Source: Koleobacter methoxysyntrophicus (GTDB lineage: Bacteria > Bacillota > Thermosediminibacteria > Koleobacterales > Koleobacteraceae). Taken from it: DNA of 64,000 nucleotides. Each line of letters opens with the position of its first letter. Positions within the stretch are counted from its first letter, which is position 1. Below are positions 27,196 through 36,241 of the stretch, piece after piece. The notes under the pieces were generated by a model that saw only the letters and a list, made by a program, of their open reading frames with translations, did not search any database and was not told the DNA's origin. A program made the position numbers and the translations under genes. Location: the NCBI RefSeq assembly GCF_017301615.1, contig NZ_CP059066.1, positions 806,001 to 870,000 on the forward strand. Direction: 5' to 3'.

Positions 27196-27645
27196 TCAGT
27201 TGAGGAGCAATTTTGCACCCAGTGCAAGCAAAACAAGACCCAAAAATTTTATCCATGTAAAGGAAATCTCCTTTAAACCGAATAAGCCGAAATGGTCTAT
27301 AATTAATGCCGTTAATACCTGTCCTACTATTATAGCCGTAGTTGCTACAGCCACACCCAGTTTGGGGATGCTTATAACTACTCCGAAGGTTATCAAAACC
27401 CCGATAAGCCCTCCCAGATACAGGTACCACGGCGCTTTAGAGCACAGGGCCAGGTCTCCTTTTCCCATATGGAATACAAATAGGATTAAAAGGAGTATTA
27501 TTGCTGCACTGAGGTGAACCAAAAAGGTGGCCTCCCATAAACCGATAACCTTGCCAAGGGCTGAATTAATCGACCCCTGAACGGCCATTGCAACGCCCGC
27601 TAAAAGGGCAGCAATAAGAAAAAAATATCCTCCGGAAATAGGCAT
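27196..27645 (-). CDS. YdcZ/DUF606 family small DMT transporter
   Basis: 149 residues with five hydrophobic helices, the half-size DMT (EamA-like) form known as DUF606/YdcZ. Typical blocks are AGVAMAVQGSINSALGK near the N-terminus and GGLIGV..TFGVVISIPKLG in the centre, ending LGLVLLALGAKLLL. Such proteins usually work as dimers; the substrate is unknown. GGGAGG upstream supports ATG 27645. It ends 11 bases from acyP, tail to tail. Confidence 0.85.
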   Translation of the reverse strand: MPISGGYFFLIAALLAGVAMAVQGSINSALGKVIGLWEATFLVHLSAAIILLLILFVFHMGKGDLALCSKAPWYLYLGGLIGVLITFGVVISIPKLGVAVATTAIIVGQVLTALIIDHFGLFGLKEISFTWIKFLGLVLLALGAKLLLN

Positions 27646-27711
27646 TATAGAAAACCTCCCGTGGTTTAATATACTTTATAATTTTCCCCTTTCCCCGGAG
27701 GTGTTATACTT

Positions 27712-28113
27712 TTACCTTTTAGCTTTTTTCTCCTCATTTTTTTTCATAAACCTTTCCTCATCAACAATAAACCTCTCATGGATACCTTCGCCGATCTTAT
27801 CAACTTCATCAAAGGCCTCAACCTTGAAGACCAATCTCCTGCCATCTATTTCAATAAGCTCCGTTTTTGCAATTACCTCCATACCTACCGGGGTTGCTGC
27901 AAGGTGTTTAATATTAACGGAGGTTCCAACGGTTGTATAGCCTTCGGGCAGGTGTTTTGCCATCAGCTCCAGGGATGCCCCTTCCATCAAGCCGATCATA
28001 ACAGGGGTTGCAAGGACATAAACCCCTCCGCTCCCAAAATGGGCAGCCGTATGCCTGTCCTCCACTTTTATCCTCTTTTCACCTTTTAACCCTTTCCGGA
28101 TACTAAATTCCAT
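27712..28113 (-). CDS. Hotdog-fold thioesterase (FlK-like)
   Basis: 133 residues, single hotdog domain of the fluoroacetyl-CoA thioesterase-like group. Recognisable parts are VYVLATPVMIGLMEGASLEL (helix of the hotdog) and YTTVGTSVNIKHLAATPVGMEV, with the Thr, Glu and His residues that line the active site in FlK. It most likely hydrolyses a small acyl-CoA; the substrate cannot be read from sequence. Stands alone between the transporter gene and two spore-type microproteins. Confidence 0.85.
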   Translation of the reverse strand: MEFSIRKGLKGEKRIKVEDRHTAAHFGSGGVYVLATPVMIGLMEGASLELMAKHLPEGYTTVGTSVNIKHLAATPVGMEVIAKTELIEIDGRRLVFKVEAFDEVDKIGEGIHERFIVDEERFMKKNEEKKAKR

Positions 28114-28243
28114 AGCTCTCTAAAACCCCCTTATCTCAATGTTTTTGGGAACCACACTCTCAAACTCTCTATAGGAAATCAATATATTTCTATTCAACAT
28201 TTCCTATTAATTTCCTGCTACTTAAAGAATAAAAAGTTATATA

Positions 28244-28270
28244 GCCGCACTTTTATTTAAAGTGCGGCTA
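28244..28270 (-). terminator. Terminator hairpin of the first YjcZ-like microgene
   Basis: AGCCGCACTT/AAGTGCGGCT stem with a T-rich tail (ATATAACTTTTT), 20 bases after the stop codon. Confidence 0.7.
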
Positions 28271-28289
28271 TATAATAAACGATATTTTA

Positions 28290-28397
28290 TCAGATTCTTC
28301 TTCCACTGCCCAGAAGCAGAAGAATGAGAATCAAAAATACCAGAAAAACACCACCGTAGTAGTAACCGTAATCTGGATCAGGAGCCATTTTTTCCAT
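28290..28397 (-). CDS. YjcZ-like sporulation microprotein, 35 residues
   Basis: A short open frame reads MEKMAPDPDYGYYYGGVFLVFLI followed by LILLLLGSGRRI. One hydrophobic helix follows a Gly/Tyr-rich head, the pattern of YjcZ-family spore coat/forespore microproteins. GGAGGTATCG precedes ATG 28397. A paralogue lies directly upstream at 28544-28663, each with its own hairpin terminator; the repeated layout makes both very likely genes despite their size. Confidence 0.75.
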   Translation of the reverse strand: MEKMAPDPDYGYYYGGVFLVFLILILLLLGSGRRI

Positions 28398-28505
28398 TTC
28401 GATACCTCCTTCTTAAAATCCTTTTATTTTTAACCTTTGTGGTACTAGAATATGATGATTATCAGTTAAGTGTTACAACAAATGGTTTACGTTATATAAA
28501 TTGAA

Positions 28506-28527
28506 ACCGCACTTATAAAAGTGCGGT
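28506..28527 (-). terminator. Terminator hairpin of the second YjcZ-like microgene
   Basis: ACCGCACTT/AAGTGCGGT stem, nearly the same stem sequence as at 28244-28270, followed by TTCAATTT. Confidence 0.65.
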
Positions 28528-28543
28528 CAATTCAGATTTCCTT

Positions 28544-28663
28544 CTACCAGAACCTTTTTTTCCCGCTGCCAAGAAGCAGCAAAATGAGTATTAGAAAAAT
28601 CAAAAAGCTGAGATCGTAGTACGGATAAAATCCGCCCGATCCAGGAGCCATTTTTTCTTCCAT
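28544..28663 (-). CDS. YjcZ-like sporulation microprotein, 39 residues
   Basis: MEEKMAPGSGGFYPYYDLS, then a hydrophobic helix (LIFLILILLLLGSG) and KKRFW. About half of the residues match the paralogue at 28290-28397, including EKMAP and the LILLLLGSG end. GGAGGTATCTG precedes ATG 28663. A longer frame on the same strand (28527-28781) overlaps it but has no such family resemblance. Confidence 0.75.
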   Translation of the reverse strand: MEEKMAPGSGGFYPYYDLSFLIFLILILLLLGSGKKRFW

Positions 28664-28811
28664 ACAGATACCTCCTTCTCACCGGCTTTTTTGTATTATC
28701 CTTCTGGTAATAAACTATGATATGTGCTATAAAAACGTTACAATAAACCCAGATAAATTTGTGTTCTAAATTATAATACATTTCTGTCCCAGACCGCCGG
28801 TAATAAATAAA

Positions 28812-29006
28812 AAAGACTATACACTTTGTTCAGGATACGGCAAGTCCGGTTGAAGAAATGGCAAATCCCGGAGCGACTGTTAATTTGGCTCGAAGCCATG
28901 GATGGCGAAGAGCCAAATTCCAGAGTGAGCGGAGCATGGAGGCGGAGCGAACGGCAAGCGGAGGGATGCCATTTATAATTCTCTCTGAGCTAAGGGGATA
29001 GCCATA
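28812..29006 (+). mobile_element. MITE-like repeat, full copy B
   Basis: 195 bp, flanked on both sides by TAAATAAA (28804-28811 and 29007-29014), an exact 8-bp target duplication. Termini have drifted slightly (AAAGACTAT and ATAGCCATA). Same orientation as copies A and C. It lies just beyond the ftsH terminator. Confidence 0.85.
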
Positions 29007-29018
29007 TAAATAAAAAAA

Positions 29019-29040
29019 GGCTGTTACCTAAATAACAGCC
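29019..29040 (-). terminator. Rho-independent terminator of ftsH
   Basis: GGCTGTTA-TTTAGG-TAACAGCC followed by TTTTTTTATTTA on the minus strand, 17 bases beyond the ftsH stop codon. Confidence 0.85.
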
Positions 29041-29056
29041 TGAAAAGCAAGAATCT

Positions 29057-30856
29057 CTATGCACTTGCAAATACTTCCTGGAATTGTTTTGCATCCAATT
29101 TTTCCTTTTCCAGCAAAACCTCTGCCACCTTGTGGAGCTTTCTTATATTTTCTTTAAGAAGGGTTTCGGCTCTCTTGTAGCAAGTATCGATTATCTCCCT
29201 TACTTCTTTATCAATAGCTGCAGCGACTTCTTCGCTGTAATTCCTGTGTCGTGCCAGATCTCTGCCTAAAAATACTTCATCGTGTTTATTGCCGAAGGTT
29301 AGAGAACCCAGTTTTTCACTCATACCGAACTCCATTATCATTCTCCTTGCAATCTCTGTTGCCCTTTCCAGGTCATTCTGCGCCCCTGTGCTAATTTCAT
29401 GAAGGACAAGGGCCTCAGAAACCCTCCCGCCGAGAAGGTGGGTTATCTGTTCTAGAAGTTCCGATTTAGCCATAAAGAATCTGTCCTCTTTAGGAAGAAT
29501 CATCGTATATCCGCCGGCTCTGCCTCTCGGGACTATTGAAACTTCATGGACAGGGTCCACATTGGGAAGGAGTTGGGCTACTACCGCATGACCGGCTTCG
29601 TGATAGGCTACCAGCCTTCTTTCCCTTTCACTCATCACCCTGCTCTTTTTCTCTGGGCCTGCAATAACCCTCGTAATAGCCTCTTCCAGTTCCAGCATCT
29701 GAATCTTCTTTTTATTCCTCCTGGCTGCCAGAAGAGCAGCTTCATTAATCAGATTCTCCAGGTCTGCCCCCGTAAATCCAGGGGTTCTCCTTGCCAAAAC
29801 CCCTAGGTCAATATTCTCTTCCAGGGGTTTACCTCTGGCATGAACCTTAAGGATTTCTTCTCTACCTTTAACATCGGGTCTGTCAACAACAACCTGTCTG
29901 TCAAACCTGCCCGGCCTCAAAAGGGCAGGGTCCAGGATATCCGGCCTGTTAGTTGCTGCGATTATTATTATTCCTTCGTTTATCCCAAATCCATCCATTT
30001 CAACTAATAACTGGTTTAAGGTCTGTTCCCTTTCATCGTGCCCGCCGCCCAGGCCTGCGCCCCTCTGTCGGCCCACGGCATCTATTTCATCTATAAACAC
30101 AATACAGGGCGAATTTTTCTTGGCCTGCTCAAACAGGTCCCTTACGCGGGAAGCCCCTACACCAACGAACATCTCAACAAAGTCAGAACCGCTTATGCTG
30201 AAAAATGGAACCCCGGCTTCTCCGGCTACCGCTCTAGCAAGCAGGGTCTTCCCCGTTCCCGGGGGCCCTACGAGCAATACCCCTTTCGGTATCCGGGCAC
30301 CCAGTTCCACAAACTTCTTAGGGTGTTTTAAAAATTCCACTACCTCCTCCAGTTCTTCTTTTGCCTCATCCACTCCCGCTACATCCTTAAAAGTTACCCT
30401 TTTCCTGTCATCGGTATGAAGCTTAGCTCTGCTCTTTCCGAAGGACATTACCCGGCTTCCACCGCCTTGGGACTGCTGCATAAAGAAAAACCAGGCTCCT
30501 ACGAACAGGAGTACCAAGAATATGGATGGAAGAATCTGGGCCCACCACGGGGGTTCTGGGGGTGGCTGGGTTTCTACTTTGATTTCACCTGCTTCAATCT
30601 TGTCATTTATTTTCGTTAGAAATAGACCTACATCCGGGATATAGCTGGTAAATTTTCTGCCATCTTTCATCTTACCGGTAATGTTCTTGTTAACTATAAC
30701 TATCTCCGAAATCTGATTACTGTTAACAGCTTTTATAAGCTGGGTATAATCTATTTTGGCTATATCATTGTCCCTGGTAGAATACCACTGGACTAATGAT
30801 AGTATCAAAATAACAATAAGCAGATAGAAGCTTATATTGCGAAAAAACTTGTTCAA
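29057..30856 (-). CDS. ftsH: ATP-dependent zinc metalloprotease FtsH
   Basis: Hexameric membrane AAA+ protease that degrades misassembled membrane proteins and regulators. 599 residues: two transmembrane helices (about 7-23 and 107-126) around a small extracytoplasmic domain, AAA domain with Walker A GPPGTGKT (197-204), Walker [18 protein letters not shown], and the zinc protease motif HEAGH at about 418-422 with the third ligand Asp further on. It closes the tilS-hpt-ftsH series known from Bacillus. Start ATG 30856. Confidence 0.97.
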   Translation of the reverse strand: MNKFFRNISFYLLIVILILSLVQWYSTRDNDIAKIDYTQLIKAVNSNQISEIVIVNKNITGKMKDGRKFTSYIPDVGLFLTKINDKIEAGEIKVETQPPPEPPWWAQILPSIFLVLLFVGAWFFFMQQSQGGGSRVMSFGKSRAKLHTDDRKRVTFKDVAGVDEAKEELEEVVEFLKHPKKFVELGARIPKGVLLVGPPGTGKTLLARAVAGEAGVPFFSISGSDFVEMFVGVGASRVRDLFEQAKKNSPCIVFIDEIDAVGRQRGAGLGGGHDEREQTLNQLLVEMDGFGINEGIIIIAATNRPDILDPALLRPGRFDRQVVVDRPDVKGREEILKVHARGKPLEENIDLGVLARRTPGFTGADLENLINEAALLAARRNKKKIQMLELEEAITRVIAGPEKKSRVMSERERRLVAYHEAGHAVVAQLLPNVDPVHEVSIVPRGRAGGYTMILPKEDRFFMAKSELLEQITHLLGGRVSEALVLHEISTGAQNDLERATEIARRMIMEFGMSEKLGSLTFGNKHDEVFLGRDLARHRNYSEEVAAAIDKEVREIIDTCYKRAETLLKENIRKLHKVAEVLLEKEKLDAKQFQEVFASA

Positions 30857-30934
30857 AAACCTTTGCCCTCCTTTCCCAGGCTGAAGCAGATATCCTTACC
30901 TATTTTAACATAATATATATTAAATTACAACAGC

Positions 30935-31477
30935 TTAAGCCCGGTAGACTTCGGGTTTTAGAATACAAATATCGGGAAGGTTTCTGTATTTCCCATCATA
31001 ATCAAGCCCATAACCTACTATGAACTCATTGGGTACAGAAAAACCCCTATAGTGGATTGCTACCTCTAAATCCCTCCGTTCGGGCTTATCGAGGAGCACA
31101 CATACCTTTATACTGGCAGGGTTCCGGGACTGAAGGAGCTTCGTAAGGTAATTTAAAGTTAAACCCGAGTCAATTATATCTTCAACTATGATAATATGCT
31201 TTCCCTGGATATCGGTGTCCAAGTCCTTTAATATCCGGACTACCCCAGATGATTCGGTAGATGAGCCGTAACTCGAGACATCCATAAAATCTATGTCAAC
31301 GGTGGTACGGATTTCCCTCATCAAATCAGCCATAAATACCACTGCCCCTTTTAAAACACCAACCAGCAGCAGGTTTTTCTCCTGGTAATCCCGGGTAATC
31401 TGTTCCCCCAGTTCCTTTATTCTGGTGCTAATCTCTTCTCTGGTAATAAGAACCCTTTCTATATCCTGGTTTAACAA
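30935..31477 (-). CDS. hpt: Hypoxanthine phosphoribosyltransferase
   Basis: Purine salvage: hypoxanthine/guanine plus PRPP gives IMP/GMP. 180 residues. PRPP-binding motif [14 protein letters not shown] and the substrate loop [16 protein letters not shown] are present; the flexible-loop part is [15 protein letters not shown]. Starts TTG 31477 after GGGAGG, three bases after the tilS stop codon, so the genes are coupled, as in Bacillus. Confidence 0.96.
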   Translation of the reverse strand: MLNQDIERVLITREEISTRIKELGEQITRDYQEKNLLLVGVLKGAVVFMADLMREIRTTVDIDFMDVSSYGSSTESSGVVRILKDLDTDIQGKHIIIVEDIIDSGLTLNYLTKLLQSRNPASIKVCVLLDKPERRDLEVAIHYRGFSVPNEFIVGYGLDYDGKYRNLPDICILKPEVYRA

Positions 31478-31480
31478 ATC

Positions 31481-32878
31481 CTATCCCTCCCCTTTTAACC
31501 GTTTGATTGTAAGTATTTTTTTTGTGCTGTCAGCGATTTTGTAATCATGGTTGATCCGGTATCCTACTACCCATATAATGTCTTCGCCCGATACTACCAG
31601 AGGCACCTTATTCCTCAGATAGACGGGAACCTTTTCGTCTATGAAGAAGTCCTTGAGTTTTTTAATGCCTTTTAAACCCAGGGGCTTGAACCGGTCACCC
31701 GGTCTTCTGTTTCTGATAATCAAAGTTTCTTTTATTTTATCAAAATCGAACTGGCCTATAAAGGGATTTCTTCGTATTTGTTTTAATTCATTGCGCGGGA
31801 TTACATCGCATACAAAATCTACGCCCAGCTCCGGTACAAAGCATCTCCCGGGAATATTAAGGGTATATTGATAATCAGGGAATTCCCTTGGGATTCCCCC
31901 TCTTTTTGTAATATATATTCCTTCATAACCCTTTTCAATTATAAACTCTCCGGGCAGGACTAAACGGCTGCTCACCGCTCCGGCATCTGCAAGTCTAACT
32001 ACTTCAAGGATGTGAATGAAACCTATATCCTTCGTACTGCCTCTAACTTCTTCTATTCCTTTGAGCAGTATCCTCGTTTTTATTGAGAAAGGAAGGTCTT
32101 TAAATTTATCATATTTTATAAGGATACCTTCAGGTTCATATCGAGCTGTTTCAAGATAATATTTTTCCGCTACCCCTTCCAGGTACCGGCTATCTTCACG
32201 AAAGATATAGGCCATTCTGCTCAGGGTATTCTTCAGGTTAGGATTATATTCCCTTTCTAACAGGGGAATCAGCTTCAGGCGAATTCTATTTCTATGATAT
32301 ACATCTTTTAAATTGGTTTCATCAATACGGTACTCCATATTGTTCTCATTTAGAAATCGTATGATTTCATCCCTCCGGACTTCCAGCAGAGGACGGATAT
32401 ATATTCTATCCCTCACAGGGGAAATCCCGCCCAGCCCTTTTGGGCCTGTCCCCCTTAAAAACCTCATTATCAGGGTTTCCACCTGGTCATCCAGATTGTG
32501 ACCGAGGGCTACTTTATTTCCCCTAACTTTTCTCATTACCTCTTCATAAAAATCGTACCTCACCTTTCTTGCCGCATCTTCGGGAGAAAGACCCGATTTT
32601 TTTATAAACTCGGGAACATCTACAGAAGTAGAAAAGACCTCAATGCCCATTTTCCGTCCTAATTCTTCAACGAACCGTGCATCTTCCTTTGATGCCTGTC
32701 CCCTGAATCCGTGCTCTATATGAGCAATATATAATGTTATATCCAGCTCTTCTTTAAGGGAATCCAGGATGTGAAGCAGACATACCGAATCAGGCCCTCC
32801 CGAAACCCCGATTATTACTTTATCGCCTTTTTGTATCATCTTATACTCTTTGATGGTATCCAGCACCCTGTTTATCAT
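31481..32878 (-). CDS. tilS: tRNA(Ile)-lysidine synthetase
   Basis: Converts C34 of the CAU anticodon of tRNA-Ile2 to lysidine, changing its decoding from AUG to AUA. 465 residues. The PP-loop ATP pyrophosphatase motif SGGPDS is at residues 26-31; HIEHGFRG and GHNLDDQVET are the partner motifs; the C-terminal TilS domains (about 220-460) are present with RRPGDRFKPLG. AAGGTGAT five bases before ATG 32878 supports the start. Upstream of hpt in the usual order. Confidence 0.96.
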   Translation of the reverse strand: MINRVLDTIKEYKMIQKGDKVIIGVSGGPDSVCLLHILDSLKEELDITLYIAHIEHGFRGQASKEDARFVEELGRKMGIEVFSTSVDVPEFIKKSGLSPEDAARKVRYDFYEEVMRKVRGNKVALGHNLDDQVETLIMRFLRGTGPKGLGGISPVRDRIYIRPLLEVRRDEIIRFLNENNMEYRIDETNLKDVYHRNRIRLKLIPLLEREYNPNLKNTLSRMAYIFREDSRYLEGVAEKYYLETARYEPEGILIKYDKFKDLPFSIKTRILLKGIEEVRGSTKDIGFIHILEVVRLADAGAVSSRLVLPGEFIIEKGYEGIYITKRGGIPREFPDYQYTLNIPGRCFVPELGVDFVCDVIPRNELKQIRRNPFIGQFDFDKIKETLIIRNRRPGDRFKPLGLKGIKKLKDFFIDEKVPVYLRNKVPLVVSGEDIIWVVGYRINHDYKIADSTKKILTIKRLKGEG

Positions 32879-32920
32879 TTTATATCACCTTTTTAAAATC
32901 TTGAATAAAATACATTCTAT

Positions 32921-32949
32921 AAAAAAAAGGCTTTTCCTTCTCAAAAGCC
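32921..32949 (-). terminator. Terminator overlapping the stop of the yabT-like kinase gene
   Basis: GGCTTTT-GAGAAGG-AAAAGCC followed by TTTTTTTTATAG on the minus strand. The stop codon TGA is inside the left arm/loop. Confidence 0.8.
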
Positions 32950-33825
32950 CATTTTTTTTAAGGTTATTAATAATAAAGATATAAAGATAGAAATCGATAC
33001 TATGCATAAAGGATTTAATATCCGGTCGTACCTTTTTCTAATAGTTTTTTCTCTCTCTAAAACCTTTAATGAATTAAGTTCTGTGAAGAAATCCTTCATA
33101 CTTCTGTATTTCATCAACAAACCCTTTTCTATAATCCTCAACTTTGACTTTCTGGCATACGATAAAATCTGCTGTATACCCTCTTTTGAAGGGTGCGGCA
33201 CCCTCCTCCTTAGAAGGATATACAGGAGAATAGTAAGGGCAAAAATATCATACCGTTCATCGGCCCTTCTGGAACCTATACCCCAGCAGGCCCTATCGAA
33301 AACCGGGGTAAACTCTAAGACCCCCTCTCCCTTTTTTACAGCACCCCCGAAATCGATAATTACAATTTTCCCCTTTCTTCTATCGTAAATAATATTCTCC
33401 GGTTTTAAATCACAGTATATGAACCCGCTTCTATGCAGTATGTTGAGGATAACGGCAAGAAGCCCGGCAATACTAAGGGCTTCCGCCATTCCAACCTTTT
33501 TACCTATTAACTCCTTAAGGGTTATTCCGGGGATATATTCCATAGCTATAAAGTTGAAGTTTTCCCCTTTGATCGAACAATCATCTAACTCATATACCCG
33601 TGGGCAAAATCCCTTTCTTGAAATCTTCTCCATTATCGTGTATTCCCTGGTTAAACTGCTGAGGTCTTGGGAAATTTTCAGAGCTACATAGACCCCTGAA
33701 TGAAGGTCCACAGCTAGAAATACCCCGGCTATTCCGCCCCTGCCCAGGGGGCGGACAATCGTATAATGTTTTTTTGACCAGCGCCCCGTAATTCTATGTC
33801 CCTTTTCTAGATTCGGTAGGTTCAA
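32941..33825 (-). CDS. Membrane-anchored Ser/Thr protein kinase (YabT-like)
   Basis: 294 residues. Hanks-type kinase: glycine-rich loop LGRGGIAGVF, ATP Lys in VALKIS, catalytic loop FIYCDLKPENI and DFGGA magnesium motif, then a single transmembrane segment at about 272-290 with a very short outside tail. B. subtilis YabT is a sporulation kinase at the same place (between yabS and tilS) and phosphorylates RecA; the role is inferred from synteny. Start TTG 33825 after GAGGGA. Here the activation segment and C-lobe are shorter than in long PASTA kinases. Confidence 0.9.
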   Translation of the reverse strand: MNLPNLEKGHRITGRWSKKHYTIVRPLGRGGIAGVFLAVDLHSGVYVALKISQDLSSLTREYTIMEKISRKGFCPRVYELDDCSIKGENFNFIAMEYIPGITLKELIGKKVGMAEALSIAGLLAVILNILHRSGFIYCDLKPENIIYDRRKGKIVIIDFGGAVKKGEGVLEFTPVFDRACWGIGSRRADERYDIFALTILLYILLRRRVPHPSKEGIQQILSYARKSKLRIIEKGLLMKYRSMKDFFTELNSLKVLEREKTIRKRYDRILNPLCIVSISIFISLLLITLKKMGF

Positions 33826-33854
33826 ATTAGATCCCTCGGCAGGTTAGTATCATT

Positions 33855-33892
33855 TTTATACTATTTGTTCTTCTTTATACTATTTGTTCTTC
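33855..33892. repeat. Tandem 19-bp duplication at the end of the VWA gene
   Basis: GAAGAACAAATAGTATAAA (minus strand) occurs twice in direct succession. The first copy encodes the last residues and the stop codon of the VWA protein; the second lies behind the stop. Confidence 0.85.
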
Positions 33893-34582
33893 CAACAAAG
33901 CACGTTCTTTGGTTTGCTCTCCCATTAAATAAGCAGCAGCATCCCTTAAAGCCAGAGACGTAGGCGTTCCGCCGGCGGCCTTTAGCCGGGAAAGCTCTTT
34001 TTCCAGGGACCTGATATTATCCGTAAATGGTGAGATAACCGCGGAAGCACTACCTCCGGAACCCGGGAACGCCATTATTCCTATTATATTCCTGCCCTTC
34101 CTCACTTCCAGAGATTTAAAGAGACTCAGCACGCTTTCCTTAGCAGTCTCCAGTTTGCCGGCCATGCTCCCGCTGGTATCCAGCAGTATAAGGCATTTTA
34201 GGTCAATCTCATCCTGAATCCTTTCAATCATATCCACAAATTTGCCCCTTTCAGATGGGGGAATATCCTTCATTTCAGAACCCACAAGTTCCTTTAACTG
34301 TCTGCTCACCACCTGTTCAAGGGTTGCCTGAATGGATCTGAGGGTAACCATGACCATTGAAGATGCCAGGTTTTCTATTTGAACAAGCTGGTATTCACCT
34401 TCTCCCGCTGCTGCGACTGCCTTCACTTCTTCGATACCGCTGCTGCCGGGGTTTATTATCCCTATGGCATTTACAATAATCCCTTTTTCAGCTGCTTCTT
34501 TTGCAGCAGGGACGGGGTTTCCCCCTATATTAGAATGGCCGTCAGTTACCAGAATTATCTGTCTTATCATGCCTTTATCCAT
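33875..34582 (-). CDS. VWA-domain protein (YabS-like)
   Basis: 235 residues. Two von Willebrand A-like halves: the N-terminal part begins at the metal-site strand IILVTDGHSNIGG, and the C-terminal half has an intact MIDAS start LILLDTSGSMAGK (about residues 133-145) with later TPTSLAL. Located between spoIIE/hisC and the kinase gene, matching yabS of Bacillus, whose function is not known. Its 3' end carries a 19-bp tandem duplication including the stop codon. AAGGAGGG supports ATG 34582. Confidence 0.85.
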   Translation of the reverse strand: MDKGMIRQIILVTDGHSNIGGNPVPAAKEAAEKGIIVNAIGIINPGSSGIEEVKAVAAAGEGEYQLVQIENLASSMVMVTLRSIQATLEQVVSRQLKELVGSEMKDIPPSERGKFVDMIERIQDEIDLKCLILLDTSGSMAGKLETAKESVLSLFKSLEVRKGRNIIGIMAFPGSGGSASAVISPFTDNIRSLEKELSRLKAAGGTPTSLALRDAAAYLMGEQTKERALLEEQIV

Positions 34583-34670
34583 CTTTTACCCTCCTTAATC
34601 CTTTACAGTTGTATTTAAAATCAACCTTTATGGTATTTTCCCCCGTGCTTAGAAAATTATACAAATAAAA

Positions 34671-34696
34671 ATACCGGTGCTTTTTAACACCGGTAT
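34671..34696 (-). terminator. Rho-independent terminator of hisC
   Basis: ATACCGGTG-TTAAAAAG-CACCGGTAT then TTTTATTTG, ten bases after the hisC stop codon. Confidence 0.88.
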
Positions 34697-34705
34697 AGGG
34701 GGGAT

Positions 34706-35839
34706 TTAACTGGAAGCCCGTTTTTGGGCGGAGTTTGTCAATTTTAATAATACCTCTTTCAGGGCACTGATGAATCTCTCATTCTGCTCCATGGTTCCTA
34801 TTGTAACCCTTATATAGTCAGGCAGACCGAATATATCCCCTGTCCGTATTATTACCCCGCGTTTTAAGAGTTCTTGAAACACTTCTTGCGAGTCACGATT
34901 TACATTTATCAGCAAAAAATTCGCCTCTGTTGGAACATAAGTTAATCCCATATGGGTCAGGGCATGATAAAGGTATTTTTTGCCCTTTTCAACCATTTCC
35001 CTGCTCCTGGTTATCTGGATTTCGTCTTTAAGACTCTCCAGAGCCCCTGCCTGAGCAATGGAATTTATATTAAATGGCTCCTTAACCCTCTGGATCATAT
35101 CTATAATTTCCTCTGAAGAAATCCCGTACCCGATCCTCAAGCCGGCAAGGCCGTATACCTTAGAAAAGGTCCGCAGGACAATTACATCTTTCCCCTGTCT
35201 AATATACTCTATTCCATCAGGATAATCATCAGATGTTACATACTCGCAGTAGGCCTCATCCAGGACCAGGATTGTACCGCCCGGTAAGCGGTCTATGAAT
35301 TCATCCATTTCCTTCCTGGTAACAATAGTACCTGTAGGGTTATTGGGATTACACAGAAATACCAGTTTTGTTCTCGGCCCAATCTTTGCCCTTATGGCAT
35401 TCACATCCACACGGAAATCCTTTGTAGGAACCTTAATGCATTGGGCTCCCATCAGGGTTGATGCAAATTCATACTCGCTAAAGGACGGATCGGGCATAAT
35501 AATTTCGTCCCCTTCAGCGAGGAAGGTCTCCGCTATTAACTTTATCAGTTCATCGGAACCATTTCCTAAAATAAGCTGTTTCTCTCTTAGATTATATTTT
35601 TCGGCAAGGGCTTTTTTCAGGTGGTAATTATAGCTGTCCGGATAAATATGGGCCGTTTCTGCAGCCCTTTTCATAGCCTCAATGCTTCTTTTTGATGGAC
35701 CGAGGGGATTTTCATTAGAAGCCAGCTTGATTATCTCACTGATTCCAAGCTCCCTTTTAAGTTCTTCCATATGCTTGCCCGGTATATATGGTTTTAGCTG
35801 AAGAATTTCCTTTCTGACCCGCTGTTTTAAATCCTCCAT
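34706..35839 (-). CDS. hisC: Histidinol-phosphate aminotransferase
   Basis: PLP-dependent class I/II aminotransferase of histidine synthesis; members also transaminate aromatic 2-oxo acids. 377 residues from ATG 35839, chosen because AGGAGG lies ten bases ahead (the ATG at 35881 falls in the leader terminator region). Motifs: IKLASNENPLGPS at the N-terminus, LCNPNNPTG, VLDEAYCEYV, and the PLP Lys in TFSKVYGLAGLRIGY. No other his genes are near; it stands in the sporulation/yabS neighbourhood and is preceded by a T-box leader, so it is controlled by charging of a tRNA. Confidence 0.94.
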   Translation of the reverse strand: MEDLKQRVRKEILQLKPYIPGKHMEELKRELGISEIIKLASNENPLGPSKRSIEAMKRAAETAHIYPDSYNYHLKKALAEKYNLREKQLILGNGSDELIKLIAETFLAEGDEIIMPDPSFSEYEFASTLMGAQCIKVPTKDFRVDVNAIRAKIGPRTKLVFLCNPNNPTGTIVTRKEMDEFIDRLPGGTILVLDEAYCEYVTSDDYPDGIEYIRQGKDVIVLRTFSKVYGLAGLRIGYGISSEEIIDMIQRVKEPFNINSIAQAGALESLKDEIQITRSREMVEKGKKYLYHALTHMGLTYVPTEANFLLINVNRDSQEVFQELLKRGVIIRTGDIFGLPDYIRVTIGTMEQNERFISALKEVLLKLTNSAQKRASS

Positions 35840-35871
35840 AAATTTCGAACCTCCTAATCTATAATTGAAAA

Positions 35872-36180
35872 AGCTTCCCATCCCTTATCGGGACGAGAAG
35901 CTGTTCTCGCGGTACCACCCCAGTTGATTTCTAAAAATCCCCTCTTTCAGGGTACTGGAAAGCCCTTTCCTTATACCCCCTTCTTTTTAACGGTAGAAGC
36001 TTCCGGAACCGCCTACTTTCACGGTCTTAACCGTGTTTCAGCTTACAGTTCAGGAGTGAACTTCAACCAACGGTCCTTAAGGTGCTTCCAGTCAAAGGCA
36101 ACCTCTCCCTGAGAAGGTCCGGGGGTCTACTTTACTCCTTCATCACTTTTATGCATTAACTTATTATAAATATGGTGTTA
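35872..36180 (-). promoter_or_regulatory. T-box leader (tRNA-sensing riboswitch) of hisC
   Basis: The minus strand carries the antiterminator core GGGGTGGTACCGCG (about 35908-35921), followed by a terminator hairpin (35872-35902; AGCTTCTCGTCCC and GGGATGGGAAGCT then TTTTTC). Upstream ~200 bases can form the stem I region, including an AGTAGA-type loop and GAGAGG. In the specifier position the sequence GAAGTTCACTCC offers CAC (36056-36058, His), overlapping TTC (Phe). His fits the downstream gene. Uncharged tRNA would bind UGGU and allow read-through into hisC. Confidence 0.88.
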
Positions 36181-36186
36181 TATGAT

Positions 36187-36214
36187 ATTATACTACATCC
36201 ATTCCGAAAGTCAA
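36187..36214 (-). promoter_or_regulatory. Sigma-A promoter of the T-box-hisC transcript
   Basis: TTGACT (36209-36214) and TATAAT (36187-36192) are 16 bases apart on the minus strand, directly before the leader. Confidence 0.75.
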
Positions 36215-36241
36215 TACCTAAATGAACAAAATTTTCGATCT

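Noticed and set aside
26936-27430. 164-codon minus-strand ORF overlapping acyP and the YdcZ gene
   Set aside because: Both overlapped genes are well supported; the frame has no domain.
28527-28781. 84-codon ORF over the second YjcZ-like gene
   Set aside because: The microprotein frame at 28544-28663 has a family resemblance, a better ribosome binding site and a paralogue; the longer frame has neither.
28812-29006. The repeated 195-bp block as a riboswitch or conserved RNA
   Set aside because: It appears in both orientations, beside unrelated genes and with target duplications, which fits a transposable element better. The internal hairpin alone does not show an RNA function.
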